A DNA stretch of 64,000 nt, taken from NCBI GenBank assembly GCA_023511795.1, contig JAIMAU010000001.1, positions 388,384 through 452,383 of the forward strand, written 5' to 3'. Both the position numbers and the translations under genes were made by a program. Each line of letters opens with the position of its first letter. Position 1 is the first letter of the stretch. This stretch comes from Armatimonadota bacterium (GTDB taxonomy: Bacteria; Armatimonadota; UBA5829; DTJY01). Shown here piece after piece: positions 37,163 to 46,390 of the stretch. The notes under the pieces are model-generated. The model was not told where the DNA came from and did not search any database. It saw only the letters and a program-made list of their open reading frames with translations.

Positions 37163-38362
37163 TTACCATGGGTACGAAGTTGAACATCCGACCTCTGTTA
37201 TATACCAATTGCTTCCAAATCGTTCAAGCGTGTAAGAAACGTATACGGTTTTCACAAAACCACTATCTTCATCGACGTAAATATGAGTTCCAAATGCAAC
37301 AACACAATCGGAAGAACGTTTGTGAATCCTGTCAAACATAAAACTGCGCGTTCTTATGTTTCTCATAGCGTCACGCGTCATATCGTAATAATCTTCGGCG
37401 TCGATGGAATAAGCGTATTTGCCGTTCAAATATACCGCAATGCGTGAATTGAACCTAAGGTAGTCTCTTATAAGGTATTCATCGCCTCTTTCCCACGCTC
37501 GCTGTATGCGAGTTAGGGTTTCCCGCAATCTGCGGCCGTAGGCGTCACAAAGATAGTAGTCATCGTTCCAGTTGATAGCGATTGGGATTTGAACGCAGAT
37601 GTGTCGGTTTGCAAACGTTGGGATAAATACGATGCGTGGCCCAAAGATATATGGTGGAAGAGCTCCATAGTAGAAGTATATTGACGGCCAGCAGTAATCT
37701 TTTCTATAGGTATAACAGTAATTTGGGTAAAAGAAGTGCCGAGTTGAATAAGAAATAATGTAGGGGTTATAATCGCCTCGTTTGTATTTGTGCGTTTCCG
37801 TGCGCTCGTTTTTTCTCTCCCAGTCAGGTGACGTGTCCCGTTTTTCAGTGCGACCGGACCAGATTTTTCCTATGCTCGAATACTCTTTTCTTGTTGAGCC
37901 GTTAGAGGATTTGTTTGAATTAAAATTAACACTTTGCTTATCGCGTTGTGTGGTTGAGCTTCGCGATTCCCACCGACCATTGATGCTTAGGGGCGACCAA
38001 CCACTGCCTTTTGATGTTGGTGGGGAAGACTTTTTGAGTACAGGGTTTCCGGGCGAAAAGGGCTTTGTTGAAGATAAGTTTAAGGATGTTCCACCCCAGG
38101 ATGCAGTGCCCCTGTATGATGGGCTCAACCTGCTGTTTTCGGATCTATTACTATTCCAACCAGTACTAATACTAGACCTATTAATAGTAGGCCGTGGGAT
38201 ATTCGCACGAGAATTCGCCGAGCCCCAAAAATTAAGACTTGATTTTTCGGTCTTGGTTACTCCTTTTGCATAGGAAGCATTTTCCATTGCAAGTGCCAGG
38301 AATGCGAAGATGAATACTGCAAGAATGGTAATTACGAGGAGCTGTCTAGCTTTTATGACCAT
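37163..38362 (-). CDS. Secreted paralogue without the CFI-box
   Basis: 399 aa. ATG 38362 is chosen because GGGGTG lies 6 nt upstream; the ATG at 38380 has no ribosome site. A signal helix is followed by AKGVTKT, the same heptapeptide as in its neighbour, then a Ser/Asn-rich low-complexity region, a Tyr-rich segment (HFFYPNYCYTYRKDYCWPS) and the shared NTF2-like domain (TRIQRAWERGDEYLIRDYL, IAVYLNGKYAYSID, ERFGSNWYITEV). It ends just after this domain at CSTSYPW, where the paralogue continues into its CFI-box. Exported; function unknown. 32 nt separate the pair. Confidence 0.72.
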   Translation of the reverse strand: MVIKARQLLVITILAVFIFAFLALAMENASYAKGVTKTEKSSLNFWGSANSRANIPRPTINRSSISTGWNSNRSENSRLSPSYRGTASWGGTSLNLSSTKPFSPGNPVLKKSSPPTSKGSGWSPLSINGRWESRSSTTQRDKQSVNFNSNKSSNGSTRKEYSSIGKIWSGRTEKRDTSPDWERKNERTETHKYKRGDYNPYIISYSTRHFFYPNYCYTYRKDYCWPSIYFYYGALPPYIFGPRIVFIPTFANRHICVQIPIAINWNDDYYLCDAYGRRLRETLTRIQRAWERGDEYLIRDYLRFNSRIAVYLNGKYAYSIDAEDYYDMTRDAMRNIRTRSFMFDRIHKRSSDCVVAFGTHIYVDEDSGFVKTVYVSYTLERFGSNWYITEVGCSTSYPW

Positions 38363-38614
38363 TTCGGTCACCCCTTTCATGGGAGAACGTTTGTTTGCTT
38401 TGACGAATAGGGCAGATTTTTAGTTTCTTTTTAATATAATTGACGTAAGTCTATAACCAAAAGTTTCATAACTATCTCGAAATCGAAGCGGGATTTCAAA
38501 CATATGTTCTGGAAATAATCAGACGAACTTCTCAGGTAAGTTTGCTAGTCTAAAAGAAGAACCCATCTTTTAGAGAAGCAATTAAATTATTAATTGAAAC
38601 CATCTGCTCAGGAG

Positions 38615-38635
38615 TCCACTGATGATATCAGTGGA
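38615..38635 (-). terminator. Small hairpin just after the S1-domain gene
   Basis: Perfect 9-bp stem with 3-nt loop (38615-38623 / 38627-38635), 3 nt beyond the stop. No T-run follows, so it may be a 3' stabilising hairpin rather than an intrinsic terminator. Confidence 0.4.
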
Positions 38636-38637
38636 AA

Positions 38638-39093
38638 TCAACGCCTTCTATTATTGCCACGCTTGCTTTCTATATTGCGTTTCAACTGAAGCAGCCGTTC
38701 TTCACTTTCTTTAACAAAACGTGATAGCCTTTCCTCGAAACTTTGGGCTACTGCTGTTGTTTCTAGTTCGCTCTCTGGTTCAGGGCCGAGATTGATTTCT
38801 TCGGTAGGGCGCTCAATGGATTTTTCGCGCTCGCGAGGTTCCGGAGGTTCCTGAGGAGGCTGCTCAACTTGCTTGGTTGAGAGTTCATAGCGCCCTTTGC
38901 TGTTGACGCTCAAGACCCTTACTCTAACTCGGTCGTGCTCTTTGAAATAATCCTTGACATCCCTGACAAACGTATCTGCAATCTCGGAAATGTGGATTAA
39001 GCCGGTCTTTCCACCTTGCATCCTGACGATAGCACCATACTCAGTTACCTTTACAACTACTCCGTCGACGGTGCTTCCGATTTCTATAGCCAT
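38638..39093 (-). CDS. Small S1 RNA-binding domain protein
   Basis: 151 aa. Residues 5-75 form one S1 domain: GSTVDGVVVKVTEYGAIVRM, KTGLIHISEIADTFV, VRVRVLSVNSKGRYELSTK. The tail is charged (Glu/Arg/Pro-rich) and probably unstructured. Similar in plan to Firmicute general stress protein 13 (YugI) and to the S1 module of polynucleotide phosphorylase. Cytoplasmic RNA binding is likely; exact role unknown. Confidence 0.83.
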   Translation of the reverse strand: MAIEIGSTVDGVVVKVTEYGAIVRMQGGKTGLIHISEIADTFVRDVKDYFKEHDRVRVRVLSVNSKGRYELSTKQVEQPPQEPPEPREREKSIERPTEEINLGPEPESELETTAVAQSFEERLSRFVKESEERLLQLKRNIESKRGNNRRR

Positions 39094-39424
39094 TAGACCT
39101 TTGCGCGTTCCTCCTTACGTTTTCCACCTTGATAAAAAACCGTAGGTGGAGATTCTGCAATTATTGACTCTTAAATTGTTTAGCACATGACCATAGCACG
39201 TTGGTGCGTGATTGCTTGCACAGCGTGCGCTATGTATCGGCACTCAGTATATCGGGGCGAATTTTCTTTGTCAACAGGTATTTTTACCTGTAACCTATTA
39301 ATTTTTAATATGGACATCTTGAAAAAATGAAACCTATTAATGTTAGCAAAAGCTTTTTTGTTATAATGTCGGTCGGATAGCAATTCTTTACCTTGCAAAA
39401 TTGGCTTGTCAAGAGGTGGAAAAA
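39094..39424. other. Divergent intergenic region
   Basis: 331 nt without a gene. It holds TATAAT at 39362-39367 for the FAD oxidoreductase (no clear -35) and two copies of the nonamer CCTATTAAT about 40 nt apart (near 39293 and 39332), possible operator repeats. Confidence 0.5.
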
Positions 39425-40774
39425 TTGAATATTGACAATAATTTCGATGTTATTGTGGCAGGTGGTGGCGTTGCAGGTATTGCCGCTGCCGTTTGTTCGT
39501 CAAGAATTGGAGTCAAGACGCTCCTAATTGAACGCTATGGATTTTTGGGTGGTCTTGGGACAGCTGGACTGGTTAATCCTTTTATGAGCTCCTGTACTTC
39601 GAGGGGCGAACAGCTTGTTGGAGGTTTCTTTAAAGAAATTTGCGACCGAATGGCAGATATGGGTGGTATGTTTGGAAGAGCATTCGACCCAGAGGCGATG
39701 AAGTTTGTCGCACAGGAAATGTTGCTCGAATCGGGCGGACACCTTCTTCTTCATTCTTGGATAACAGGGGTTCGTGTTGTTGGGAAAAGGGTTATCGGCG
39801 TTGAGGTTTTAACAAAAAGCGGGATGATTAACCTTGATGGCGCAGTTACAATTGATGCTACTGGAGATGGTGATGTTTCAGCAATGGCAGGCGCACCATT
39901 TGAGATGGGAAGCCCAGAGCATGGAATGACTCAGGCGATGACTCTTATGTTCACAATCGGTGGCGTTGATATTCGCAAAGCGCTAGTGTATGCCAAGGAC
40001 AACCCGGACCAAATGCGCTTTCCAAAGCCGCAAACCGATGCGGATGTGGAGCGTCTGTTGAAAACATCTGTTGGAGTTGCGGGCTTCTATAAGGAAGTTG
40101 ATGAAGCACGTAGTAAAGGCGAGTTTCCACTTCCGCAAGATATGGTTTTCTTTATAGCATTACCAACGCCTGGTCACGTCGTGGTGAACACGACGCACAT
40201 TGGAGGATTGGATGGCACTCGTTCGGAAGATTTAACGCAGGCAGAGATTGAGGGGCGGCGACAAACGATGGCTTTGATGAAATTCTTCCGCAATTATGTG
40301 CCGGGTTTTGAGAATGCTTACCTAGTTCAAACCGCAACCCAAATTGGCGTAAGGGAGACACGTCGCATTTTAGGCGAGTATGTCTTTACCGCAGAAGATG
40401 TAGTAACTGGAAGAAAATTCCCTGATTCTGTGTTGAGGTCTGCGTATCCAGTGGATATCCATCGGCCTACTGGCATTGGTTATTCGCGGGCGGACGATGG
40501 AAAGCCAACAAATGCTCCTCCGCCAGGTGATTGGTATGAGGTTCCCTATCGGTGTTTGGTGCCGCGTGAAATTGAAAATCTTCTCGTTGCAGGCCGATGT
40601 CTTTCAGCAACCCACGAGGGTCAGGGAGCAGTTCGAATAATGCCGAATTGCATGGCACTTGGCCAGGCCGCTGGTGTAGCTGCTGCGCTTTGTGTTAGGG
40701 AAGATGTGACCCCTCGGAAGCTGGACTATAAACTCCTAAGAGATTACCTGCTTGATCAGGGAGCAATTATCTAA
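39425..40774 (+). CDS. FAD-dependent oxidoreductase
   Basis: 449 aa. Seen: dinucleotide-binding motif VIVAGGGVAGIAAAVCSSRIG near the start, LIERYGFLGGLGTAGLV, IDATGDGDVSAMAGAPFE, and the C-terminal VAGRCLSATHEGQGAVRIMP with GQAAGVAAAL. This is the FAD-dependent oxidoreductase family (Pfam FAD_oxidored) seen widely with unknown substrates. Start TTG 39425 follows AGAGGTGG; a TTG at 39401 lies upstream of that site. The gamma-glutamyltransferase-like gene follows by 56 nt. Confidence 0.85.
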   Translation: MNIDNNFDVIVAGGGVAGIAAAVCSSRIGVKTLLIERYGFLGGLGTAGLVNPFMSSCTSRGEQLVGGFFKEICDRMADMGGMFGRAFDPEAMKFVAQEMLLESGGHLLLHSWITGVRVVGKRVIGVEVLTKSGMINLDGAVTIDATGDGDVSAMAGAPFEMGSPEHGMTQAMTLMFTIGGVDIRKALVYAKDNPDQMRFPKPQTDADVERLLKTSVGVAGFYKEVDEARSKGEFPLPQDMVFFIALPTPGHVVVNTTHIGGLDGTRSEDLTQAEIEGRRQTMALMKFFRNYVPGFENAYLVQTATQIGVRETRRILGEYVFTAEDVVTGRKFPDSVLRSAYPVDIHRPTGIGYSRADDGKPTNAPPPGDWYEVPYRCLVPREIENLLVAGRCLSATHEGQGAVRIMPNCMALGQAAGVAAALCVREDVTPRKLDYKLLRDYLLDQGAII

Positions 40775-40830
40775 AGTTAGTACATGAGCCGCCGTTTTTA
40801 ATATTCCCAGAGGGCATTTTGGAGGGTGAA

Positions 40831-42429
40831 ATGGGCAAGGCTGTTGATGTTGTTAGTAAGTTTGGCATGGTTGCTTCAGACAATGCGCTGGCTTCTCAGG
40901 TTGGGCGCGATATACTTCAAGCAGGCGGGAATGCCATAGACGCGGCGGTTGCGACCGCTCTAGCGCTTTGCGTAGTCAAACCTGCGTCTAACGGAATCGG
41001 TGGTTATGGAGGGCAGATGGTTATTTATCTTTCGAGTAAAAAACGAGTTGTCTCTATTGACTACAATACCCGTGCGCCAAAGGCGGCAACCGAAGGTATG
41101 TTTGAAATCGAGAATAATACAAAAAAGTATGGTTTGGGGGAGTTTGCCCCTGTTGTTAACAATGCTAATTTCGTAGGCCCTCTTGCCGTATCCGTTCCCG
41201 GAACTGTAGCAGGCCTTTCTCTTGCCGCGGAGAAATTCGGCCGCCTTGGGTGGGGTAAAATTATGGAGCCGATTATCCGCCTAGCGGCTGATGGGTTCCC
41301 AGTTTATCCGGGGTTGGCTGTGCAACTCGAAGGACTGAAGAATGGCGCAGACGAAGATTCGATAGCAACAATGTTTCCCGATGGCAGCATACCACAGGAG
41401 GGCGAAATCTGGGTGCAATCGGATTTGGCTCGCCTATTGGAGACGCTAGCCTCCGATCCTCATTCTTTCTATGTTGGGGAAATTGCAGAAAGAATTGTAA
41501 ACCGCGTTCAATCATTGGGTGGTATACTCACTTTAAATGATATGGCAGAATACAAGGCACAGGTCTGCAAGCCATTAGTTCTTGAATACAGAGGAAAACA
41601 AGTTCATGCTTGTCCAGCACTATCAGGCAGTCCAACCGCACTTGAGATTCTGTCGGTACTTAAGGTGTTGAGCCCAGAGCCATACTCGCCGGACGATCCA
41701 AAATACTGGGCAAATCTCGCAGATACGCTAGTCCTAGCTTGGAGAGATCGGTTCAAATATATCGGCGATGTTCCTGGCATTGAGCGAAAAATTCGATGGT
41801 TGATTTCCAGTAAACATGCTGGCAAGCTCGCTAGAAGGATTAAAAAGGGGCCAGTTGCTCGCCGACGGCGCCAATCTGAAATAGTGGGCTGCACGGTAAG
41901 CCTGGTGGCTTGTGATTCCGAGCGTAATATGGTTGCCCTAACGCAGACTCATGGTGGTGGATGGGGTGCGAAGGTTGGCGTTCCTGGCCTTGGTATTGTT
42001 TTAAACCATGGAATGTCGCGTTTTGATCCGAGGCCAGGGTTTCCAAACTCTGTCGGCTCAGGGAAGGCCGTGATGCATAACATGTCGCCGCTAATCGTTA
42101 CTAGCAACGGTAATCCAGTTGCAGCTTTTGGACTTCCAGGGGGCCGCATGATACCCAACATGGTGGCTCAGTTTGCGGTAAATATCATCGACTTTGATAT
42201 GACACCTGCGGAAACACTTAATCGCCCGAGGATACACACTCATCTTGCAGGAATGCTTGTTGAGAAGCATCTGCCGGAGACTGCGAGGGAGGCGATGAAG
42301 GCACGTGGGCATGTGCTGGAGGAGCGCGAAACGCTTGCCGGCCTCGCTTCATGCGTACGAATAGATGGCAGTCAAATTGTAGGTGCTTCGGGCGCTGGGG
42401 TGGAGGGCGCAGCAGGGGTTCTGGAATAA
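40831..42429 (+). CDS. Gamma-glutamyltransferase-like Ntn hydrolase
   Basis: 532 aa. The family cleaves itself and transfers or hydrolyses gamma-glutamyl groups. Seen: MVASDNALASQVGRDIL, GGNAIDAAVATALALCVVKP, NGIGGYGGQMV, and near the cleavage point IVGCTVSLVACDSERNMVAL. The Thr there would be the nucleophile, but the usual T-[TS]-H is replaced. LNHGMSRFDPRPGF and FGLPGGRMIPNM complete the small subunit. No signal peptide, so cytoplasmic, unlike most GGTs. GGAGGG lies just before ATG 40831. Could act on another amide. Confidence 0.83.
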   Translation: MGKAVDVVSKFGMVASDNALASQVGRDILQAGGNAIDAAVATALALCVVKPASNGIGGYGGQMVIYLSSKKRVVSIDYNTRAPKAATEGMFEIENNTKKYGLGEFAPVVNNANFVGPLAVSVPGTVAGLSLAAEKFGRLGWGKIMEPIIRLAADGFPVYPGLAVQLEGLKNGADEDSIATMFPDGSIPQEGEIWVQSDLARLLETLASDPHSFYVGEIAERIVNRVQSLGGILTLNDMAEYKAQVCKPLVLEYRGKQVHACPALSGSPTALEILSVLKVLSPEPYSPDDPKYWANLADTLVLAWRDRFKYIGDVPGIERKIRWLISSKHAGKLARRIKKGPVARRRRQSEIVGCTVSLVACDSERNMVALTQTHGGGWGAKVGVPGLGIVLNHGMSRFDPRPGFPNSVGSGKAVMHNMSPLIVTSNGNPVAAFGLPGGRMIPNMVAQFAVNIIDFDMTPAETLNRPRIHTHLAGMLVEKHLPETAREAMKARGHVLEERETLAGLASCVRIDGSQIVGASGAGVEGAAGVLE

Positions 42430-42446
42430 TTACTAGTCATTGGCTT

Positions 42447-42854
42447 CTAATAAATTAGCCAAATAGCAATAAGTGAAAGAATGACCCCGAGCCACTGGCT
42501 GTGCGAAAGTTTTTCTTTCCATGCGACCATAGAGAGGGTTGCCGTAAGAACTAGGTTGCCAAGGTTCCTTACAGGGAAGGCAACTATTCCAGGGATGTGC
42601 TGAAGCGCAATCAAGAAAAAGAGCAAGCTTAGTGCACCGCTAAATCCCATGAACAAACCTATTTTTCGGTCGGTCATTGTTGTTTTTCCGCCTTGCATCT
42701 TTAGGAGAATCAACCCCATTGTCATTGGAACTGCGTAGTACATTAGCATATATAAATCACGGTAGGCGTCCAACCTGCATTCATGAAGCGCTTTGTTTGC
42801 CACATGGAGCAGACCTGTCAGCATGAATGCAACCATGAGGAGAAGAAAGCTCAT
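42447..42854 (-). CDS. Half-size EamA/DMT transporter subunit B
   Basis: 135 aa with about 4-5 transmembrane helices; HIPGIVAFPVRNLGNLVLTA, then WKEKLSHSQWLGVILSLIAI is the typical end of one EamA repeat. Its ATG overlaps the stop of the upstream half by 1 nt. A normal EamA carrier contains two such repeats in one chain, so the two genes probably form one heterodimer. Confidence 0.8.
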   Translation of the reverse strand: MSFLLLMVAFMLTGLLHVANKALHECRLDAYRDLYMLMYYAVPMTMGLILLKMQGGKTTMTDRKIGLFMGFSGALSLLFFLIALQHIPGIVAFPVRNLGNLVLTATLSMVAWKEKLSHSQWLGVILSLIAIWLIY

Positions 42855-43282
42855 TAACCCATGCCTCCATTTCTTGTTTCGTGCCTGCCAAAAAGAATAA
42901 GTGCCAAAGCAATTAGCACAAGGCCAACAATCTGCTTGTGATTCGGTTGCTCGTGCCAGACGAAGATAGAGGCCAATACGGGAAATGCTATCGCCAGGCT
43001 GATAACTGTCCAGGATGTTGAAAGCTGACCGTAGCCTATGTGATAAAAAAATGCCAAAGTTGCAAAGAAAACCATAAACCCTGAAATTGAACCTAAAATA
43101 ATAGCCTGAATGTTTAGCGACAATTCATGCTTTATAAGAGTATAGGTGATTACGGTTAGGGTAGAGCCAATGTACATCCAAACGTTTACGGCTTGGACAT
43201 TCGAATTTCGGCGTGTTGCTATCTTGTAGCTCATAGCAAAGCCAGTGTTGAAGATGATTGATAAGATCAAGAATAAAACCAT
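42854..43282 (-). CDS. Half-size EamA/DMT transporter subunit A
   Basis: 142 aa, about 4-5 transmembrane helices ending HEQPNHKQIVGLVLIALALI, the EamA repeat signature, then a short basic tail. First gene of the split pair, stop/start overlap TAATG with the partner. Substrate unknown; DMT proteins carry metabolites, drugs or sugars. Confidence 0.8.
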   Translation of the reverse strand: MVLFLILSIIFNTGFAMSYKIATRRNSNVQAVNVWMYIGSTLTVITYTLIKHELSLNIQAIILGSISGFMVFFATLAFFYHIGYGQLSTSWTVISLAIAFPVLASIFVWHEQPNHKQIVGLVLIALALILFGRHETRNGGMG

Positions 43283-43479
43283 GATAGATTTTTCTGATTA
43301 GTTATTTATTCGCATTTAGCGCTTTTTCTCTTGCCATATGGAAGAAAAAGGGCTATTTAGAGTTGGGATCTCATGCCACCATTGTAAGCGCCCCAAGTAG
43401 TAAATGGCAAGATGTGAAAGAAGGTTAGCTCAGCAGTATAACGGGTAATATCTTGAGTGGCGATTTCTTAGCATTTTAA

Positions 43480-43509
43480 TTGCCGAAACGAAGCGGCCCA
43501 TGCTAGAAT
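43480..43509 (+). promoter_or_regulatory. Sigma70-type promoter for manC
   Basis: TTGCCG (43480-43485), 18-nt spacer, TAGAAT (43504-43509). Leader of about 38 nt containing AAGGAG. Confidence 0.5.
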
Positions 43510-43553
43510 AAATGAGCATTGGGCCAGGTTACATTTTGAAGGAGAAGAGCAAT

Positions 43554-44627
43554 ATGGAGATGTATGGCATTGTCATGGCAGGCGGCGGAGGCACACGATT
43601 GTGGCCAAAGTCTCGAGAAAACTTCCCTAAGCAGATACATCCTCTGGTGGGAGAGAAGCCGCTTGTGCAGGCTATGACAGATAGATTATCCGCAATTCTT
43701 GGCGAGGACAAGGTCTACATTATAACTAATGCCCATCATGTAGATTTAATCTGCGAAGCAACCGCGCGGAAGCCCGATGTGGTGTTTATCGATCCTTATA
43801 GGCGCGATACAGCACCTTGCATAGGCCTTGCGGCAGCATATATAAGCCTAATAGACCCAGAGGCAATTTTAGGGGTTTTCCCGTCAGACCATTATATTTC
43901 GGGTGATGAAGAGTTTGCACAAACTATACTGGCTGCGAAAAAGCTAGCGGAAATGGGAAAAGTGGTCACAATTGGTATACCTCCGACAGCCCCTGAAACA
44001 GGATATGGTTATATTCAAATAGAGCCCGAGTACGAAGTCATTAAAGGATGCGAGGTTCATAAGGCAAAACGATTTGTTGAAAAGCCTGACCTTCCGACTG
44101 CTAAACGATATGTTGAGAGTGGTGATTATCTTTGGAATAGCGGCATGTTTGTATGGAGTGTGCCAAAAATTATGGAGCTCTTTGCTCTTCATTTGCCGGA
44201 TATTCATGAGCGGTTAATGCGAATAAAAGATGCCGTCGGCGGAGAAAATGAAACCGACGTCCTTCATCGTGAGTATGAAGCAATGCGTCGGATTTCCGTT
44301 GATTATGGAATAATGGAGAAACTCGACGATATTATGGTCGTGCGGGCAACGTTTGGTTGGAATGACATTGGTAGTTGGACGGCAGTAAGCGACATAATGC
44401 CAAAGGACGAATACGGAAACGCAGTTAACGCTTTTCACATAGGAGTAGATACGACCAATAACTTGGTTGTTGGTTCGGAGGACAAGCTAATTGCAACCAT
44501 TGGGCTTGATGATATGATCATTGTTGATACCGAAGACGCGCTCCTTGTTTGTCCGAAAGACCGTGCGCAGGATGTGAAAAAGTTAGTAGAGTTATTGAAA
44601 GAGCGGGGTTTGGAGAAATATCTGTGA
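43554..44627 (+). CDS. manC: Mannose-1-phosphate guanylyltransferase
   Basis: 357 aa. Makes GDP-mannose for surface glycans. Seen: nucleotide motif IVMAGGGGTRLWPKSRENFPKQ at the N-terminus (read as two pieces: GGGGTRLWP and RENFPKQ), FPSDHYI, RFVEKPDLPTAKRYV, LWNSGMFVW and FGWNDIGSW. It lacks the C-terminal isomerase domain of the bifunctional type, so it is the short form. ATG 43554 follows GGAGAAGAG. Confidence 0.93.
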   Translation: MEMYGIVMAGGGGTRLWPKSRENFPKQIHPLVGEKPLVQAMTDRLSAILGEDKVYIITNAHHVDLICEATARKPDVVFIDPYRRDTAPCIGLAAAYISLIDPEAILGVFPSDHYISGDEEFAQTILAAKKLAEMGKVVTIGIPPTAPETGYGYIQIEPEYEVIKGCEVHKAKRFVEKPDLPTAKRYVESGDYLWNSGMFVWSVPKIMELFALHLPDIHERLMRIKDAVGGENETDVLHREYEAMRRISVDYGIMEKLDDIMVVRATFGWNDIGSWTAVSDIMPKDEYGNAVNAFHIGVDTTNNLVVGSEDKLIATIGLDDMIIVDTEDALLVCPKDRAQDVKKLVELLKERGLEKYL

Positions 44628-44724
44628 AGTTATTTCCAAGTAGACATAAAAGTCCTAGTTTCAGCGCAAAGCTTGCAAGGCTTCTAATCCTCTAATAATG
44701 CAAAGGTAAACTCTGGCCGTAAAA

Positions 44725-45243
44725 ATGGACATCCGCAAGGGCATTGTACAAGTTTATACGGGAAATGGAAAAGGTAAGACAACCGCTGCGTGGGGACTTG
44801 CGCTTAGAGCTATTGGGCGTGGGCTTAGGGTGGCAGTTGTGCAATTTCTGAAGCCTGGTAAATCAGGAGAGGTTTTAGCCGCAGAGCGCCTTGGGTCAGC
44901 AATTTCAGTTTTTGGACGAACATCGCCTTTTGATCCGAATGTCAACCAACGTGAATCAGCAGTCCTTCGTGAGGAAAGCCGTCAAAATTGGGCGCAGGCG
45001 GTTGAAATAATCGAATCTGGCGAGTATGACATGGTCATTTTGGATGAAATGTGCATAGTGCTTCATTATGGTTTTGTCAATACTGAGGAAGTATTAGCAA
45101 TTCTCAATCGGCGTCCACCTTGGGTCGATATCATTTTAACAGGTAGGTATGCGCCTAAGGAGCTTGTGGATGCCGCCGACCTTGTGACAGAAATGGTTGA
45201 AATAAAGCATCCTGGAAATTCAAGACAGGGGATTGAATATTAG
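44725..45243 (+). CDS. cobO: Cob(I)alamin adenosyltransferase, CobA/CobO type
   Basis: 172 aa. Adenosylates corrinoids to give adenosylcobalamin precursors. Seen: P-loop GNGKGKTTA (13-21), VAVVQFLKPG, MVILDEMCIVLHYG and ILTGRYAPKELVDAADLVTEM, the conserved blocks of this family. Full length. The next gene is a UROD-like protein, which may point to corrinoid chemistry, but other B12 genes are not in the window. Confidence 0.92.
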   Translation: MDIRKGIVQVYTGNGKGKTTAAWGLALRAIGRGLRVAVVQFLKPGKSGEVLAAERLGSAISVFGRTSPFDPNVNQRESAVLREESRQNWAQAVEIIESGEYDMVILDEMCIVLHYGFVNTEEVLAILNRRPPWVDIILTGRYAPKELVDAADLVTEMVEIKHPGNSRQGIEY

Positions 45244-45271
45244 ATAATAAGCAAGAGGAGCTATAGGCAAA

Positions 45272-46354
45272 GTGACAGGCAGAGAGAGGTTTCTGACTGC
45301 TCTTAGGCGGGGGCAGCCTGACAGGGTTCCAATTTGGGAGCTCATTATAAACGAACCCACACTTTCTGCACTCTATGGGAATATAGGTTATTTTGCTTTG
45401 GCCGAGAAGCTTGACTTAGATGCAATTACGGTTTTTGAAGATCATCACCGGGAGGATTTGGGCGGCGGCTATTTCCGCGACGAATGGGGCATTGTGTGGG
45501 GAGTGGAGCCATGTGGAGTCGCTTATCCAGCTGGCCATCCGCTGAAAAGTCCAGCGGACCTAGATTCTTATAAGCCCCCCGACCCTTATGCTGACCACAG
45601 GTTGAAAACAGTTTCTGAGGCTGTTCGTCGCTTTAAAGGCGAAAAAGCTATTGTCCTCTGTGGACATGAGGCTTTCGAGTTTTCTCATTACCTTATTGGT
45701 CTTGAAAATCTCTTCGCCGCCTACATTGAGAACCCGGAGTTTGCCCATCGTCTGGCAAGAATGATAGTTGATTATAAGAAGGCAGTGCTTCAACGAGCGA
45801 TTAATGAAGGGATAGATGCCGTAGTATGTGGAGATGACTATGCTTACCGAACAGCGCCCTTGATGTCTCCTGCTTTCTTTGAGGAGTTTTGTGTTCCTTA
45901 TATAAAGGAAATGGTAAACACAGCTCATCAAGGTGGAGTTCCCCATATAAAGCACACCGATGGGAATATTTGGCCGATACTTGATATGATTGTTGCGACA
46001 GGGACAGATGCAATTGACCCACTCGAACCAATTGCTGGGATGGATATCGGGGAGGTTAAGGCAAAGTATGGCGACCGCGTTGCCGTTGTAGGAAATGTCG
46101 ATTGTACTGAGGTCCTCCCGCACGGCACGCGGGAAGAGGTCATTGATGCAGTAAAGGAAACAATAGCGAAAGCTTCGGTTGGGGGCGGTCATGTAATTGC
46201 ATCGAGTAACAGTATTCATCCCGGGGTTAAGCCAGAAAACTACTTGGCCATGGTTGAAGCAGCAAAGCAGTTTGGGCAATACCCTCTTGACGAGAAAATG
46301 GTATCGGAATACAAAACACATAAATATATCGCGAAGTATCTTCACAATAGCTAA
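45272..46354 (+). CDS. Uroporphyrinogen decarboxylase-like protein, copy 2
   Basis: 360 aa, UROD/MtaA superfamily TIM barrel. Seen: TGRERFLTALRRGQPDRVPIWE, VVCGDDYAYRTAPLMSP, IKHTDGNIWPIL, DPLEPIAGMDIGEVKAKYGD and VGNVDCTEVLPHGT. The zinc-type H-x-C of copy 1 is here H-T-D, and the late Cys is absent (HVIASSNSI), so the metal site differs. GTG start 45272 with GAGGAG somewhat far upstream. It sits 28 nt after cobO. A demethylase, methyltransferase or other role is possible; not true HemE by motifs. Confidence 0.75.
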   Translation: MTGRERFLTALRRGQPDRVPIWELIINEPTLSALYGNIGYFALAEKLDLDAITVFEDHHREDLGGGYFRDEWGIVWGVEPCGVAYPAGHPLKSPADLDSYKPPDPYADHRLKTVSEAVRRFKGEKAIVLCGHEAFEFSHYLIGLENLFAAYIENPEFAHRLARMIVDYKKAVLQRAINEGIDAVVCGDDYAYRTAPLMSPAFFEEFCVPYIKEMVNTAHQGGVPHIKHTDGNIWPILDMIVATGTDAIDPLEPIAGMDIGEVKAKYGDRVAVVGNVDCTEVLPHGTREEVIDAVKETIAKASVGGGHVIASSNSIHPGVKPENYLAMVEAAKQFGQYPLDEKMVSEYKTHKYIAKYLHNS

Positions 46355-46370
46355 TGTCAATTGCTATAAT
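46341..46370 (+). promoter_or_regulatory. Sigma70-type promoter for panD
   Basis: TTCACA (46341-46346), 18-nt spacer, TATAAT (46365-46370), overlapping the end of the UROD-like gene. Leader of about 15 nt. Confidence 0.5.
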
Positions 46371-46390
46371 AATAGTAAGGGGCGAAAGAA

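Noticed and set aside
43428-43450. tRNA-like D-arm sequence (GGTTAGCTCAGCAG)
   Set aside because: No acceptor, anticodon or T-arm can be built around it.
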